From contig NZ_JABEMG010000024.1 of NCBI RefSeq assembly GCF_013004695.1, positions 1-44,854 on the forward strand: a stretch of DNA of 44,854 nucleotides, written 5' to 3'. Shown piece by piece: positions 9,589 to 16,405 of the stretch (its first letter is position 1; every line of letters starts with the position of its first letter). The DNA is from Promicromonospora citrea (lineage in GTDB: Bacteria; Actinomycetota; Actinomycetes; Actinomycetales; Cellulomonadaceae). Both the position numbers and the translations under genes were made by a program. The notes beneath the pieces were generated by a model. The model worked only from the letters and a program-made list of their open reading frames with translations, had not been told where the DNA came from and did no database searches.

Positions 9589-10290
9589 TCAGCGGGCCAG
9601 GGCCGGGTAGAGCACGGGGAGCGGCTCCGCCAGCGCCTGCTTGACCTCACGACTCGTGTCGTCGGCGAGCACCTCCAGCTCGCCGGCCTCGAGGCCGGTG
9701 TAGATCGCCTCGACGATGTCGCGCGGGTCCTCCTTGGGCACGTCGAGGGCCGCGGTCATGGGCGTGTCCGTGTACCCGAGGTGCGCGCCGACCACCTGGG
9801 TGCCCTGCTCGAGCAGCTCCAGACGCAGCGCGTTGGTGAAGGACCAGAACGCGGCCTTGGTCGCGGAGTAGGTGCCCATGGCGAGCCAGCTCAGCGAGGA
9901 GTGCACGTCGATGACGGCACCACCGCCGTTGCGCGCCAGGACCGGGGCGAACGCCTGCAGCATGGCGACCTGGCCGAACACGTTGGTCTCGAAGACCCTC
10001 CGGACGTCGTCCAGCGGGGTGCGCAGCACGGGCAGGCGCGGCGCGCTGATACCCGCGTTGTTGATGAGCACGGTCACGTCGCCCGCCTGCTCGGCGGCCG
10101 CGGCGATCGACTCGGTCGAGGTGATGTCGAGCGCCAGGGGCACCACGCGCTCGTCGTCCCACGTGCGGGGCGTGCGGGCGGTGGCGTAGACCTTGGTCGC
10201 GCCCCGGGACAGGGCCTCGGTCACGAAGAGGCGGCCCAGGCCGCCGTTCGCGCCCGTGACCAGGACGACGGCGTTGCGCAGGTCAGTCAT
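9589..10290 (-). CDS. Short-chain dehydrogenase/reductase (SDR)
   Basis: 233 aa, a classical SDR. The NAD(P)-binding glycine motif TGANGGLG is at residues 12-19, NNAG at 77-80, and the catalytic set is Ser131/132, Tyr141 and Lys145 (YSATK). The substrate cannot be read from the sequence. The arginine-bearing ATART after the second strand suggests NADPH preference. The ATG at 10290 has GGAAG-type purines about 13 bases upstream. It is divergent from an HxlR regulator whose inverted repeats overlap this gene's -10 and -35, so it is very likely the regulated target. Convergent with jetC. Confidence 0.92.
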   Translation of the reverse strand: MTDLRNAVVLVTGANGGLGRLFVTEALSRGATKVYATARTPRTWDDERVVPLALDITSTESIAAAAEQAGDVTVLINNAGISAPRLPVLRTPLDDVRRVFETNVFGQVAMLQAFAPVLARNGGGAVIDVHSSLSWLAMGTYSATKAAFWSFTNALRLELLEQGTQVVGAHLGYTDTPMTAALDVPKEDPRDIVEAIYTGLEAGELEVLADDTSREVKQALAEPLPVLYPALAR

Positions 10291-10312
10291 CGGTCGTTCT
10301 CGCTTCCTGTGC

Positions 10313-10328
10313 GGGGTCCGCGGACCCC
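10313..10328. repeat. 16-bp perfect palindrome in the SDR 5' leader
   Basis: GGGGTCCGCGGACCCC is perfectly self-complementary and lies between the SDR promoter and its start codon. It may form a stable hairpin in the leader mRNA or act as another protein site; the sequence does not tell which. Confidence 0.5.
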
Positions 10329-10335
10329 AGCTGAA

Positions 10336-10378
10336 TTGGAAACTCCAACGTAGACCCTCTCGGTTGGAAAAGGCAACC
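10336..10378. promoter_or_regulatory. Divergent SDR/hxlR promoters with two HxlR-type inverted repeats
   Basis: Two inverted repeats share the half-element TTGGAAA: TTGGA-AAC-TCCAA (10336-10348) and GGTTG-N7-CAACC (10362-10378). For hxlR the -35 is TTGGAA (10364-10369) and the -10 is TAGGAT (10387-10392), 17 bases apart. For the SDR, on the minus strand, the -35 is TTGCCT (10376-10371) and the -10 is TACGTT (10352-10347), 18 apart. Each repeat overlaps promoter elements, the arrangement expected for a repressor controlling both genes. Confidence 0.7.
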
Positions 10379-10398
10379 CAGGCCGGTAGGATGGACGC

Positions 10399-10866
10399 AT
10401 GGACGTCACGCCCCGCGAACGCAACGACCGGTGCTCCATCGCGCGCAGCCTGCAGATCCTGGGGGAGAAGTGGGCCCTGCTCGTGGTGCGCGAGGCTGTG
10501 CTCGGCGTCACCCGGTTCGCCGACTTCCGCGCGCGGCTCGGCATCGCGCCCGACGTGCTGACCGCGCGCCTCGAGACGCTCGTCGCGGGCGGCGTGCTGG
10601 AGCGCAGGCCCTATCGGGACGCGGGCAAGCGGCAGCGCGACGAGTACGTGCTCACCGACGCCGGGTGGCAGCTCCAGCCCGTGCTCGCCGCCTTCATCGC
10701 CTGGGGCGACGAGCACCGCCCGTCCGGCCACGGTCCCTCGGTGGTCTACGTCGAGAAGGGCACGGACCGGCCTGTGCGGCTGGCCTTCCTGGCCGAGGAC
10801 GGGCGCGAGCTCGGCCAGGACGACGTCACCGTCGTGCCGGGGCCGGGCTGGCTGCCCGAGGGGTAG
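10399..10866 (+). CDS. HxlR-family winged-helix regulator
   Basis: 155 aa. It has the HxlR signature: RCSIARSLQILGEKWALLVVREA (Cys at about 12), then TRFADFRARLGIAPDVLTARLETLVAGGVLERRPY for the recognition helix and wing. The single N-terminal Cys is often redox- or electrophile-sensing in this family. A C-terminal extension of about 45 residues (from HRPSGHG) goes beyond the minimal domain and may bind a ligand. Leaderless: TAGGAT ends six bases before the ATG. It most likely represses itself and the divergent SDR through the shared inverted repeats. It ends seven bases before the convergent gntR stop. Confidence 0.9.
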   Translation: MDVTPRERNDRCSIARSLQILGEKWALLVVREAVLGVTRFADFRARLGIAPDVLTARLETLVAGGVLERRPYRDAGKRQRDEYVLTDAGWQLQPVLAAFIAWGDEHRPSGHGPSVVYVEKGTDRPVRLAFLAEDGRELGQDDVTVVPGPGWLPEG

Positions 10867-10873
10867 GGGCGCC

Positions 10874-11539
10874 TCAGGGGCGCGCGGTCGCGTCGTCCTG
10901 CGTCGGGAGCGTGGTCCACACCGTCGCGGCGATCCGCTCCGCCCGCTCGGCGTCCCGGGCGGCGAGCGCGGCGATGAGCTCGTCGTGCCGGTCGGCCGAC
11001 GCGGGCCCCGCGACGGACGAGAACTGGAGCCGCTCGGCGCGCCGCAGCACCGGCGTGTACTGGTCGAGCACCGCGGCCAGTGCCGCATTGGCCGCGACCC
11101 GGACGCAGACGTCGTGCAGCTCGTCGTCCGCGGCCAGGGCGGCCTCGGTGTCGCCCGCTGCGATCGCCTCGCGGAAGCGGGTGTTGGCCGCACGCATCGC
11201 ATCGAGGTTCTCGGCGGACAGGTTGCCGACCGACTCCCGCACCGCGAGCCGGTGCATCGCTGCCACGACGTCGCGCGCCTCGCGGACCGCGCGTTCGGAC
11301 AGTGAGCTGACCACGGTCGACCGCCCCGGCTGCGCCGCGACCAGGCCGGCCTCCGCGAGCCGGAGCAGCGCCTCGCGCACGGGCGTGCGGCTCACACCGA
11401 GCCACGCGGCGAGGTCGAGGTCCCGCAGCTGCTCCCCGGGCGCGAGCGTGCCGTCGACGATCGCGTCGCGCAGGCGGTGGTAGACGTCGTCACGGAGCAG
11501 CCGGCGGTCGATGGCGGGGGCGTCCTGGGGGATGGGCAT
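10874..11539 (-). CDS. GntR-family regulator with FCD ligand domain
   Basis: 221 aa. N-terminal winged helix: DDVYHRLRDAIVDGTLAPGEQLRDLDLAAWLGVSRTPVREALLRLAEAGLV (about 16-68), the classic GntR signature. The C-terminal FCD helical bundle contains the metal-site pattern D/H (AADDELHDVCVRVAAN, then ASADRHDELIAAL), typical of regulators sensing organic acids or sugar acids. A perfect palindrome, GCAATATATTGC, abuts the start codon, fitting autoregulation. No metabolic gene lies next to it; downstream is the convergent hxlR and upstream a secreted protein, so its regulon is likely elsewhere. Confidence 0.9.
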   Translation of the reverse strand: MPIPQDAPAIDRRLLRDDVYHRLRDAIVDGTLAPGEQLRDLDLAAWLGVSRTPVREALLRLAEAGLVAAQPGRSTVVSSLSERAVREARDVVAAMHRLAVRESVGNLSAENLDAMRAANTRFREAIAAGDTEAALAADDELHDVCVRVAANAALAAVLDQYTPVLRRAERLQFSSVAGPASADRHDELIAALAARDAERAERIAATVWTTLPTQDDATARP

Positions 11540-11551
11540 GCAATATATTGC
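11540..11551. promoter_or_regulatory. Perfect palindrome GCAATATATTGC at the gntR start (likely operator)
   Basis: A 12-bp perfect inverted repeat, strikingly AT-rich for this DNA, ends immediately before the gntR ATG. Its central TATATT may also serve as a -10. A GntR dimer bound here would block its own transcription or initiation. Confidence 0.6.
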
Positions 11552-11596
11552 TCCCTCCCGGGCGGCCGGCGCAAACCGGCACCGCCCGAGGCCGGC

Positions 11597-12163
11597 TCAG
11601 TACGCGCGGAACGTCTCCACCGTCCGGGTGCGCCAGTCGTACAGCCACGTCCGCGACCGGTCGACGGTGCGGACCTCGACGTCGAGCTCGAGGTCGCGTA
11701 CCGCCCAGGTGCCTGACCCGCCCACGGCGACGTAGTCGTAGGGACCCACGTAGACCCGCTCGGAGAACGTGGCGTTCTTGTCGGGATTGCTGCCGGTGCG
11801 GATGCGCCGCAGGTCGGCCCAGTAGTACCCGGCGGTACCGTCGTGGCTGCCCAGGCTGAAACCGACCTCGCCACCCGCCAGGAGCTTGTGGTTGCAGCGC
11901 ACCTTGCCCTTGACCGTCACGTGGCCGGGGAGGTTCTTCGCTGCGATCTTGGAGACGTCCACGCGGCACCGAGCCTCGACGTAGCGATCCTGTGCCGGTA
12001 CGTAGTACGTGTCGCGGACGACGAGGTCGTCCTCCCACGCGGCGGCGCTCGCCGGGGCCGCAAGGGCCAGCGAGGCCGCGCCGCTGAGGGCGAGCGCGCC
12101 GGCCAGCAGGGCCGTGAGGCGTCGGCGAGGCCGCGTTGTCCGATGTAGGGGGGAGGTGTTCAT
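11597..12163 (-). CDS. Secreted protein of unknown function
   Basis: 188 aa. The N-terminus is a signal peptide: RTTRPRRR, then the hydrophobic LTALLAGALALSGAASLALA, then a probable cleavage site after ASA near residue 41. The mature part is beta-rich with many aromatic residues (VRDTYYVPAQDRYVEARC, VYVGPYDYVAV, TWLYDWRTRTVETFRAY) and two cysteines (in EARCRV and VRCNHK) that could form a disulfide. No family is recognised. AAGGAAG lies a few bases before the ATG at 12163. A long leader of about 190 bases separates it from the upstream ThuA gene on the same strand. Confidence 0.75.
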   Translation of the reverse strand: MNTSPLHRTTRPRRRLTALLAGALALSGAASLALAAPASAAAWEDDLVVRDTYYVPAQDRYVEARCRVDVSKIAAKNLPGHVTVKGKVRCNHKLLAGGEVGFSLGSHDGTAGYYWADLRRIRTGSNPDKNATFSERVYVGPYDYVAVGGSGTWAVRDLELDVEVRTVDRSRTWLYDWRTRTVETFRAY

Positions 12164-12351
12164 GGTCTTCCTTCGGGTCGGTCGTGCTCCGGGTGAGGTG
12201 GGCCCTGCCCGCCCCACCAGTCTGGAGGCCGAGGTGCCATTAACGGATACCGGAACCCATGACTTCACCCGGGTGACAGGCGCCCCGAGCCTGTGTCCGG
12301 GAGCCCGACGGCATCGCAGAAGGGGCAGGGCGCGGGAGGCACGCCCACGGG

Positions 12352-13362
12352 TCATCGGCAGAACGGCCGCTCGCCGGCCGCACCGAGGATGCCGCCCACC
12401 ACGTGCCGCTCGAACGCGTCGGCGCCGGGCAGCGCGGAGTCCTCCGACCAGGCCTCGGGGTCGTGGCCGAGCGACGTCACCCACGCGCGACCGCCGTCGT
12501 AGTACTGGCACCACGACACCGGGTGCTCGCCGGGGTGGCCGGGATGCCCGTTGAAGCCCGGGCCGGAGCCGATCGTCCGGGTGTCGACCTCGGCGAGGAA
12601 CCGCACCCGCGTGGGGAACGGCTCGAGGTGGTACCACTCGTCGCGGAAGTCCCAGCGACGCGGCAGCTCCCGCGTCGAGGTGTCACGGCGGTCCGTCGTG
12701 ACCACCTGGCCGTCGCGGTGGGGGCCGTGGTCGTAGAAGTGCGTCCCGCCGAGCAGTCCCTGGAACCACGGCCAGTGGTACATCGCGCCCAGCGTGTTGT
12801 GGATCGCCACGAAACCGCCGCCCGAGCGGACGTACTGCAGCAACGACGTCTGGGCCGCGTCGTCGAGCATGGTGCGGGAGGTGCTGAGGAAGACGACGGC
12901 GTCGTACGGCGCGAGCCGTCCGGGGGAGTCGAGCTCGCGCACGTCCTCGGTCCAGTCCACCTCGAAGCCGTGCTCCCGTCCCCAGCGGACCACGGCGTTC
13001 TGCGCGACGTGCTCCTCGGTGAGCGGCGGGTTCATGCCCGGGGGGAGCAGCGGCCCGAGGTGGGCGTGCCGCGACGAGCCGGTCGCGGTGAGCACGAGCA
13101 CGCGCACGCGGCCGTCGTCCTCGCGGGGCAGGTCCCAGTCGTTGTAGCAGGAGGGGTCGGTGCCGCGGCAGACGCCGTAGTCGGCGACACCGTCGGTGTA
13201 CGGGTCGGTGTGCGGGCCCGGTCGCGGGTCGGCGGAGCCCGCCGACGGCGGGGTAGCGGGCGCCAGGTCCAGGCCTGCGAGCAGCGCGGCGAGGATCGCC
13301 AGGCCGAGCACGACCTGTCCGGCACCGGTGAGAGACGTACGCAGCGAGCTTCGTGGCGACAT
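12352..13362 (-). CDS. ThuA-domain protein, membrane-anchored or secreted
   Basis: 336 aa. A basic N-terminus and hydrophobic helix at about 13-33 (QVVLGLAILAALLAGLDLA) act as signal or anchor. The rest is a ThuA (trehalose utilisation-like) domain, a class I amidotransferase-like fold: RVLVLTATGSSRHAH, HGFEVDWTEDVREL, YDAVVFLSTSR, GGGFVAIHNTLG, HFYDHGPH, WYHLEPFP, and a C-terminal PVSWCQYYDGGRAWVTSLGHDPEAW. ThuA domains occur with carbohydrate oxidation and turnover genes, but the reaction is not settled. The start at 13362 has GAGGGAG upstream. Divergent from a LacI regulator with a shared operator, so sugar-linked control is likely. Confidence 0.87.
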   Translation of the reverse strand: MSPRSSLRTSLTGAGQVVLGLAILAALLAGLDLAPATPPSAGSADPRPGPHTDPYTDGVADYGVCRGTDPSCYNDWDLPREDDGRVRVLVLTATGSSRHAHLGPLLPPGMNPPLTEEHVAQNAVVRWGREHGFEVDWTEDVRELDSPGRLAPYDAVVFLSTSRTMLDDAAQTSLLQYVRSGGGFVAIHNTLGAMYHWPWFQGLLGGTHFYDHGPHRDGQVVTTDRRDTSTRELPRRWDFRDEWYHLEPFPTRVRFLAEVDTRTIGSGPGFNGHPGHPGEHPVSWCQYYDGGRAWVTSLGHDPEAWSEDSALPGADAFERHVVGGILGAAGERPFCR

Positions 13363-13404
13363 GACGGTTCTCCCTCGGACGGGTCGCTCGTCCACGTCGT
13401 CGTG

Positions 13405-13418
13405 GCAAGCGCTTTCGC
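13405..13418. promoter_or_regulatory. LacI-type operator between ThuA and lacI genes
   Basis: The sequence GCAAGCGCTTTCGC is centred on the palindrome AAGCGCTT (13407-13414), the core of LacI/CcpA-family operators. It lies between the divergent genes and overlaps the likely -35 of the LacI-family gene. Confidence 0.7.
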
Positions 13419-13441
13419 AACCGCTTACGGCACTCTAGGAA
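13413..13441 (+). promoter_or_regulatory. Promoter of the LacI-family gene
   Basis: TTTCGC (13413-13418) and TAGGAA (13436-13441) are 17 bases apart. The -35 lies inside the operator half-site, so repressor binding would block RNA polymerase. Confidence 0.5.
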
Positions 13442-13503
13442 CCGCGACGCCGGGTGACAAGAGCCCAGCGGCGTCCGCGCACCGACCGATGGTGAGGAGA
13501 CCT

Positions 13504-14541
13504 ATGCGAAAGCACACCTCCGGGCTGCGTCTGGTCGACGTCGCCGACCAGGCCGGCGTGTCCATCGCGACGGCCTCCCGTGCTCTGTCCGGGGCGGCGG
13601 GAGTCTCCGTGGAGATGGCCGAGCGCGTCCGCGCCGTCGCCGCGAGGCTCGGGTACGTCGCCAACGTGCACGCCCGGTCGCTGGCCAGCGGTGCGAGTCC
13701 CGGCGTCGGCCTCGTGGTGCACGAGATCGGGGACCCGTACTTCGCCGAGATCGCGAGCGGCGTGCTCGAGGTGGCCGGTGCGCACGACCGCATGGTGCAG
13801 ATCTGCCACACCGGCCGCGACCCCTTCGCGGAGGTGGCGCAGGTGCGGGCGCTGGTCAACGCAGGCGTCGGGATCGTCGTCGTCGCCGGTTCCGGGCACC
13901 TCGACCGGGAGGTCCAGGAGCGGATGAGGGACGAGGTGCACGCCTTCGAGCGCGGTGGCGGGCGGGTCGCCGTCATCGGCCGGCACCCACGGCTCGGCGT
14001 CGACGCCGTCGTCCCCGCCAACACCGCGGGCGGCCGGGCGGTCGCCGAGCACCTGCTCGCGCTCGGGCACCGGCGCATCGGCGTCGCGGCGGGCTCCCTC
14101 CGGCTGACCACGATGGCCGACCGTCTGGCCGGCGTGTCCGCCGCGCTCGCGGCCCACGGCCTGCGGCTCACCGACCTGCCCCTGGTCGAGACCGAGTTCA
14201 CGCTCGAGGGCGGCAAGGGGGCCGCGCGACGTCTGCTGGACGAGCACCCCGACCTGACCGCGGTCCTCGCGCTCAACGACGACATGGCGGTCGGCGTCCT
14301 GTCGGTGCTGGGCGAACGGGGCGTCGCCGTGCCGGGCAGGGTCTCGGTGACCGGGTTCGACGACGTCACCGTGGCGGGGCACCTCTCGCCCGCGCTCACC
14401 ACGGTGCGGCTGCCGATGAGGCAGATGGGCCGCCAGGCGCTGGAGCTGGCCCTGCTCCCGCGCGCGTCCCGCCCCCGCCGCCGGGTGGTGTCGCAGCAGC
14501 TCATGGCCCGCGCGTCGACGGCCGCCGCAGATCGTCTCTGA
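13504..14541 (+). CDS. LacI-family transcriptional regulator
   Basis: 345 aa, full length. Helix-turn-helix LRLVDVADQAGVSIATASRALSG at about 8-30, hinge helix region ANVHARSLASG, then a periplasmic-binding-protein-like sugar domain (VGLVVHEIGDPYFAEIASGV, VNTAGG-like VPANTAGGRAVAEHLLALGHRRIG, LNDDMAVGVL, VTGFDDVTVAGHLSPALTTVRLPMRQMG). GAGGAGA precedes the ATG at 13504 by a few bases. It probably represses itself and the divergent ThuA gene through the AAGCGCTT operator. The sugar effector is unknown. A perfect 50-bp palindrome begins on the base after its stop codon. Confidence 0.95.
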   Translation: MRKHTSGLRLVDVADQAGVSIATASRALSGAAGVSVEMAERVRAVAARLGYVANVHARSLASGASPGVGLVVHEIGDPYFAEIASGVLEVAGAHDRMVQICHTGRDPFAEVAQVRALVNAGVGIVVVAGSGHLDREVQERMRDEVHAFERGGGRVAVIGRHPRLGVDAVVPANTAGGRAVAEHLLALGHRRIGVAAGSLRLTTMADRLAGVSAALAAHGLRLTDLPLVETEFTLEGGKGAARRLLDEHPDLTAVLALNDDMAVGVLSVLGERGVAVPGRVSVTGFDDVTVAGHLSPALTTVRLPMRQMGRQALELALLPRASRPRRRVVSQQLMARASTAAADRL

Positions 14542-14591
14542 ACCCGACGTTTCTTGGCTTTGCGGGCCCGCAAAGCCAAGAAACGTCGGGT
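14542..14591. terminator. Perfect 50-bp palindrome, likely bidirectional terminator
   Basis: The two 25-base arms (14542-14566 and 14567-14591) are exact reverse complements with no spacer. It starts on the base after the LacI-family gene's TGA and lies 30 bases from the end of the convergent gene at 14622, so a bidirectional terminator fits. There is no T-run beyond the stem, although an RNA hairpin would carry internal U/A stretches. A perfect palindrome of this length could also be a small repeat element or recombination relic. Confidence 0.65.
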
Positions 14592-14621
14592 CCGAAGACG
14601 ATCGCGATCGATGTCGCCCGT

Positions 14622-15326
14622 CTACCTCGCGAGCTCCGCGCGGAGCACGGTGTCCCGGACGAGCCGGCCGAGGTCGGCGGCGTCGACCCGGTGTCCCGTT
14701 CGTCGTCGGAGCTCCCTCGCGGCCTCGGTGAGAACGGCGTCGGAGACGAGCACCTGCGCCAGCGACTCTGGTGCAGTGGACGCGGCTGCCTTCCATCGCT
14801 CCTCGATCTGACCGCGCTTGAGTGATTCCCGCGTGAGGTAGAAGAGCTCGTCGACCTTCTTGTTGAGCGTGCCCTCGCCGAGCAGGTCCACGGAGAGCAC
14901 CAGGTCGATCGTGACCGGCAGGCCGGGAATGAGCCGGTAGACCTCCCAGCTGGAGCCGTTCGTCAAGATCAGCCATTCCACGCCCTCGTTCACCGCATAC
15001 ATCTCCACCTGGCGGAGGTGGCGCTGACCGAGTTTCGTCGCGGCACGCTTGACCTCCACGAATGCGACGAGCTGCTGGTCGATGCGGAGGCCGTAGTCCG
15101 CGAACTCCCCCTTGACGGCGTACTCGGTGGACAGGTCGGCGTACTTGTCGAACCCGAGCGCTTCGCAGAGGACATCGGTAACGAGCAGTCGTGTGTCGCC
15201 CTCGTTGGCGTCTCTCGCGACCAGTTCGGCCAGCGGTTTCGCGAAGCGTCGCAGTGACGTCTTGAGACGCTCGCGCGCGACCGTCTCCCATTTCGGTGTC
15301 GTACGGGTCGCCGTCGTCTCTCCCAT
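14622..15326 (-). CDS. Orphan type I restriction HsdR N-terminal-like nuclease domain protein
   Basis: 234 aa. Matches the stand-alone type I restriction R-protein N-terminal domain (HSDR_N_2-like): TRLLVTDVLCEALGFDKYADLSTEYAVKGEFADYGLRI, QLVAFVEVKRAATKLG, then RQVEMYAVNEGVEWLILTNGSSWEVYRL. The PD-(D/E)xK catalytic residues are Asp77 and Glu91-Val-Lys93, with conserved Gln/Tyr downstream. No hsdM, hsdS or helicase accompanies it. Such proteins may be single-gene nucleases in defence or repair; this is inference. The ATG at 15326 has GGAGAC about six bases upstream. Convergent with the LacI-family gene across the 50-bp palindrome. The C-terminal 70 residues are helical and unassigned. Confidence 0.8.
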   Translation of the reverse strand: MGETTATRTTPKWETVARERLKTSLRRFAKPLAELVARDANEGDTRLLVTDVLCEALGFDKYADLSTEYAVKGEFADYGLRIDQQLVAFVEVKRAATKLGQRHLRQVEMYAVNEGVEWLILTNGSSWEVYRLIPGLPVTIDLVLSVDLLGEGTLNKKVDELFYLTRESLKRGQIEERWKAAASTAPESLAQVLVSDAVLTEAARELRRRTGHRVDAADLGRLVRDTVLRAELAR

Positions 15327-15440
15327 GAGCGTCTCCTCGTTGATTGCTCCGGATCGGCGTCCACGCTATGCCTGGCGTCGCGTGTGGCACGGTCCGACGC
15401 GGGTGAACTCAGGGGTGAAGAGTCTCCGGCCACGCCAGGG

Positions 15441-15468
15441 TTGACGCATGCCGATATAGGTATATGTT
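15441..15468 (+). promoter_or_regulatory. Promoter and likely ArsR operator
   Basis: TTGACG (15441-15446) and TATGTT (15463-15468) are 16 bases apart, and the ATG follows six bases later (leaderless). Between and over the -10 lies the inverted repeat ATATA-GG-TATAT (15454-15465), AT-rich against the background and suited to autorepression by the ArsR product. Confidence 0.7.
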
Positions 15469-15474
15469 TGAGCC

Positions 15475-15834
15475 ATGGCACGAGCAGCGACCACGACCGA
15501 CGCGTTCAATGCGGTGGCGGAGCCGCGCCGGCGCGAGATCCTCGACGCCCTGGCGGGCGGCGAGCTCGCGGTGGGCGACCTCGTCGAGCTGCTCGGGCTC
15601 GCTCAGCCGCAGGTGTCCAAGCATCTGCGGGTGCTGCGGGAGGTGGGGCTGGTGGACGTGCGCGACGACGGGCGCCGCCGTCTCTACCGGGTGAACGGTG
15701 CGCCGCTGCGGGCGGTGCATGCCTGGGTCTCTCGCTACGAGCGCCTCTGGAACGAGCGGTTCGACCTGGTCGACGACGTGCTGGACGAGCTCACGCAGGC
15801 GGAAGCGCAAGCAGGACCGGACGAAGGAGACTGA
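15475..15834 (+). CDS. ArsR-family winged-helix repressor
   Basis: 119 aa. DAFNAVAEPRRREILDALAGGELAVGDLVELLGLAQPQVSKHLRVLREVGLVDVRDDGRRRLYRVN is a textbook ArsR winged helix (about 9-75). The metal-binding Cys pattern (CxC) of true arsenic and metal sensors is absent; this subclass commonly pairs with SRPBCC/AHSA1 proteins. Leaderless from TATGTT. The stop codon is followed one base later by the ATG of the SRPBCC gene, so the two form an operon. Confidence 0.93.
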   Translation: MARAATTTDAFNAVAEPRRREILDALAGGELAVGDLVELLGLAQPQVSKHLRVLREVGLVDVRDDGRRRLYRVNGAPLRAVHAWVSRYERLWNERFDLVDDVLDELTQAEAQAGPDEGD

Positions 15835-15835
15835 C

Positions 15836-16348
15836 ATGACCACGACGACCAAGGGCAGCGCCGTCCTGACGCTGCCGAGCGACACCGAGATCCTGGTGAC
15901 CCGCGAGTTCAACGCCCCGCGGCACCTCGTGTGGCGCGTGCTCACCGAGCCCGCGCTCATCGAGCGGTGGTGGGCGGGGCGGCAGGGGACGGTGACCTCG
16001 GCGACCGTCGACCTGCGGGTGGGCGGCTCCTGGCGGTACGTCATGGCGACGAACGACGGCGACGAGGTCGCCTTCCACGGCGAGTACCGCGAGATCGAGG
16101 CACCGGAGCGGATGACGCACACGGAGGTCTTCGAGGGCATGCCTGACGGCGACTCCGACCCGAGCCTCAACCACTACACCCTCGCCGAGCACGACGGCCG
16201 CACGACGCTCACGGTGCGGACGGTGGTCTCGAGCAAGGAGGTCCGCGACATGATCATCGCCAGCGGCATGGAGGCCGGGATGCAGGAGGGGTACGACCTG
16301 GTCGAGGAGATCGCCGTCGAGCTCGCGGGGGAGCAGGCGACGGCGTGA
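15836..16348 (+). CDS. SRPBCC / AHSA1-like domain protein
   Basis: 170 aa. Contains the START/SRPBCC-fold signature of AHSA1-like proteins: LVTREFNAPRHLVWRVLTEPALIERWW (about 20-46), VDLRVGGSWRYVMAT, FHGEYREIEAPERMTHTEVF and a C-terminal helix GMEAGMQEGYDLVEEIAVEL. Proteins of this fold bind small hydrophobic ligands; no substrate can be named. AAGGAG precedes the ATG by seven bases inside the ArsR gene, showing translational coupling. ArsR-SRPBCC gene pairs recur in actinobacteria and may respond to a ligand bound by the SRPBCC protein. Confidence 0.9.
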   Translation: MTTTTKGSAVLTLPSDTEILVTREFNAPRHLVWRVLTEPALIERWWAGRQGTVTSATVDLRVGGSWRYVMATNDGDEVAFHGEYREIEAPERMTHTEVFEGMPDGDSDPSLNHYTLAEHDGRTTLTVRTVVSSKEVRDMIIASGMEAGMQEGYDLVEEIAVELAGEQATA

Positions 16349-16353
16349 CGGGC

Positions 16354-16385
16354 GGGCGGCGCGCGGCTCGCGCCACGCGCCGCCC
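16354..16385. terminator. Bidirectional hairpin between SRPBCC and MFS genes
   Basis: A perfect 10-bp GC stem (16354-16363 with 16376-16385) and 12-base loop sit between two convergent stop codons. There is no T-run on either side, as is common in high-GC actinobacteria. Confidence 0.6.
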
Positions 16386-16405
16386 AGCGGATCTGGTCGG
16401 GCAGG

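Noticed and set aside
6087-9650. A 1187-codon open frame antisense to jetC
   Set aside because: It is a shadow of codon bias in very GC-rich DNA: composition is Arg/Leu/Gly/Ala-rich without motifs, while the sense strand encodes a clear SMC-like protein.
14542-14591. Terminal inverted repeats of an insertion sequence
   Set aside because: The two arms are directly adjacent with no intervening DNA and no transposase fragment nearby, so a terminator-like palindrome is more plausible.
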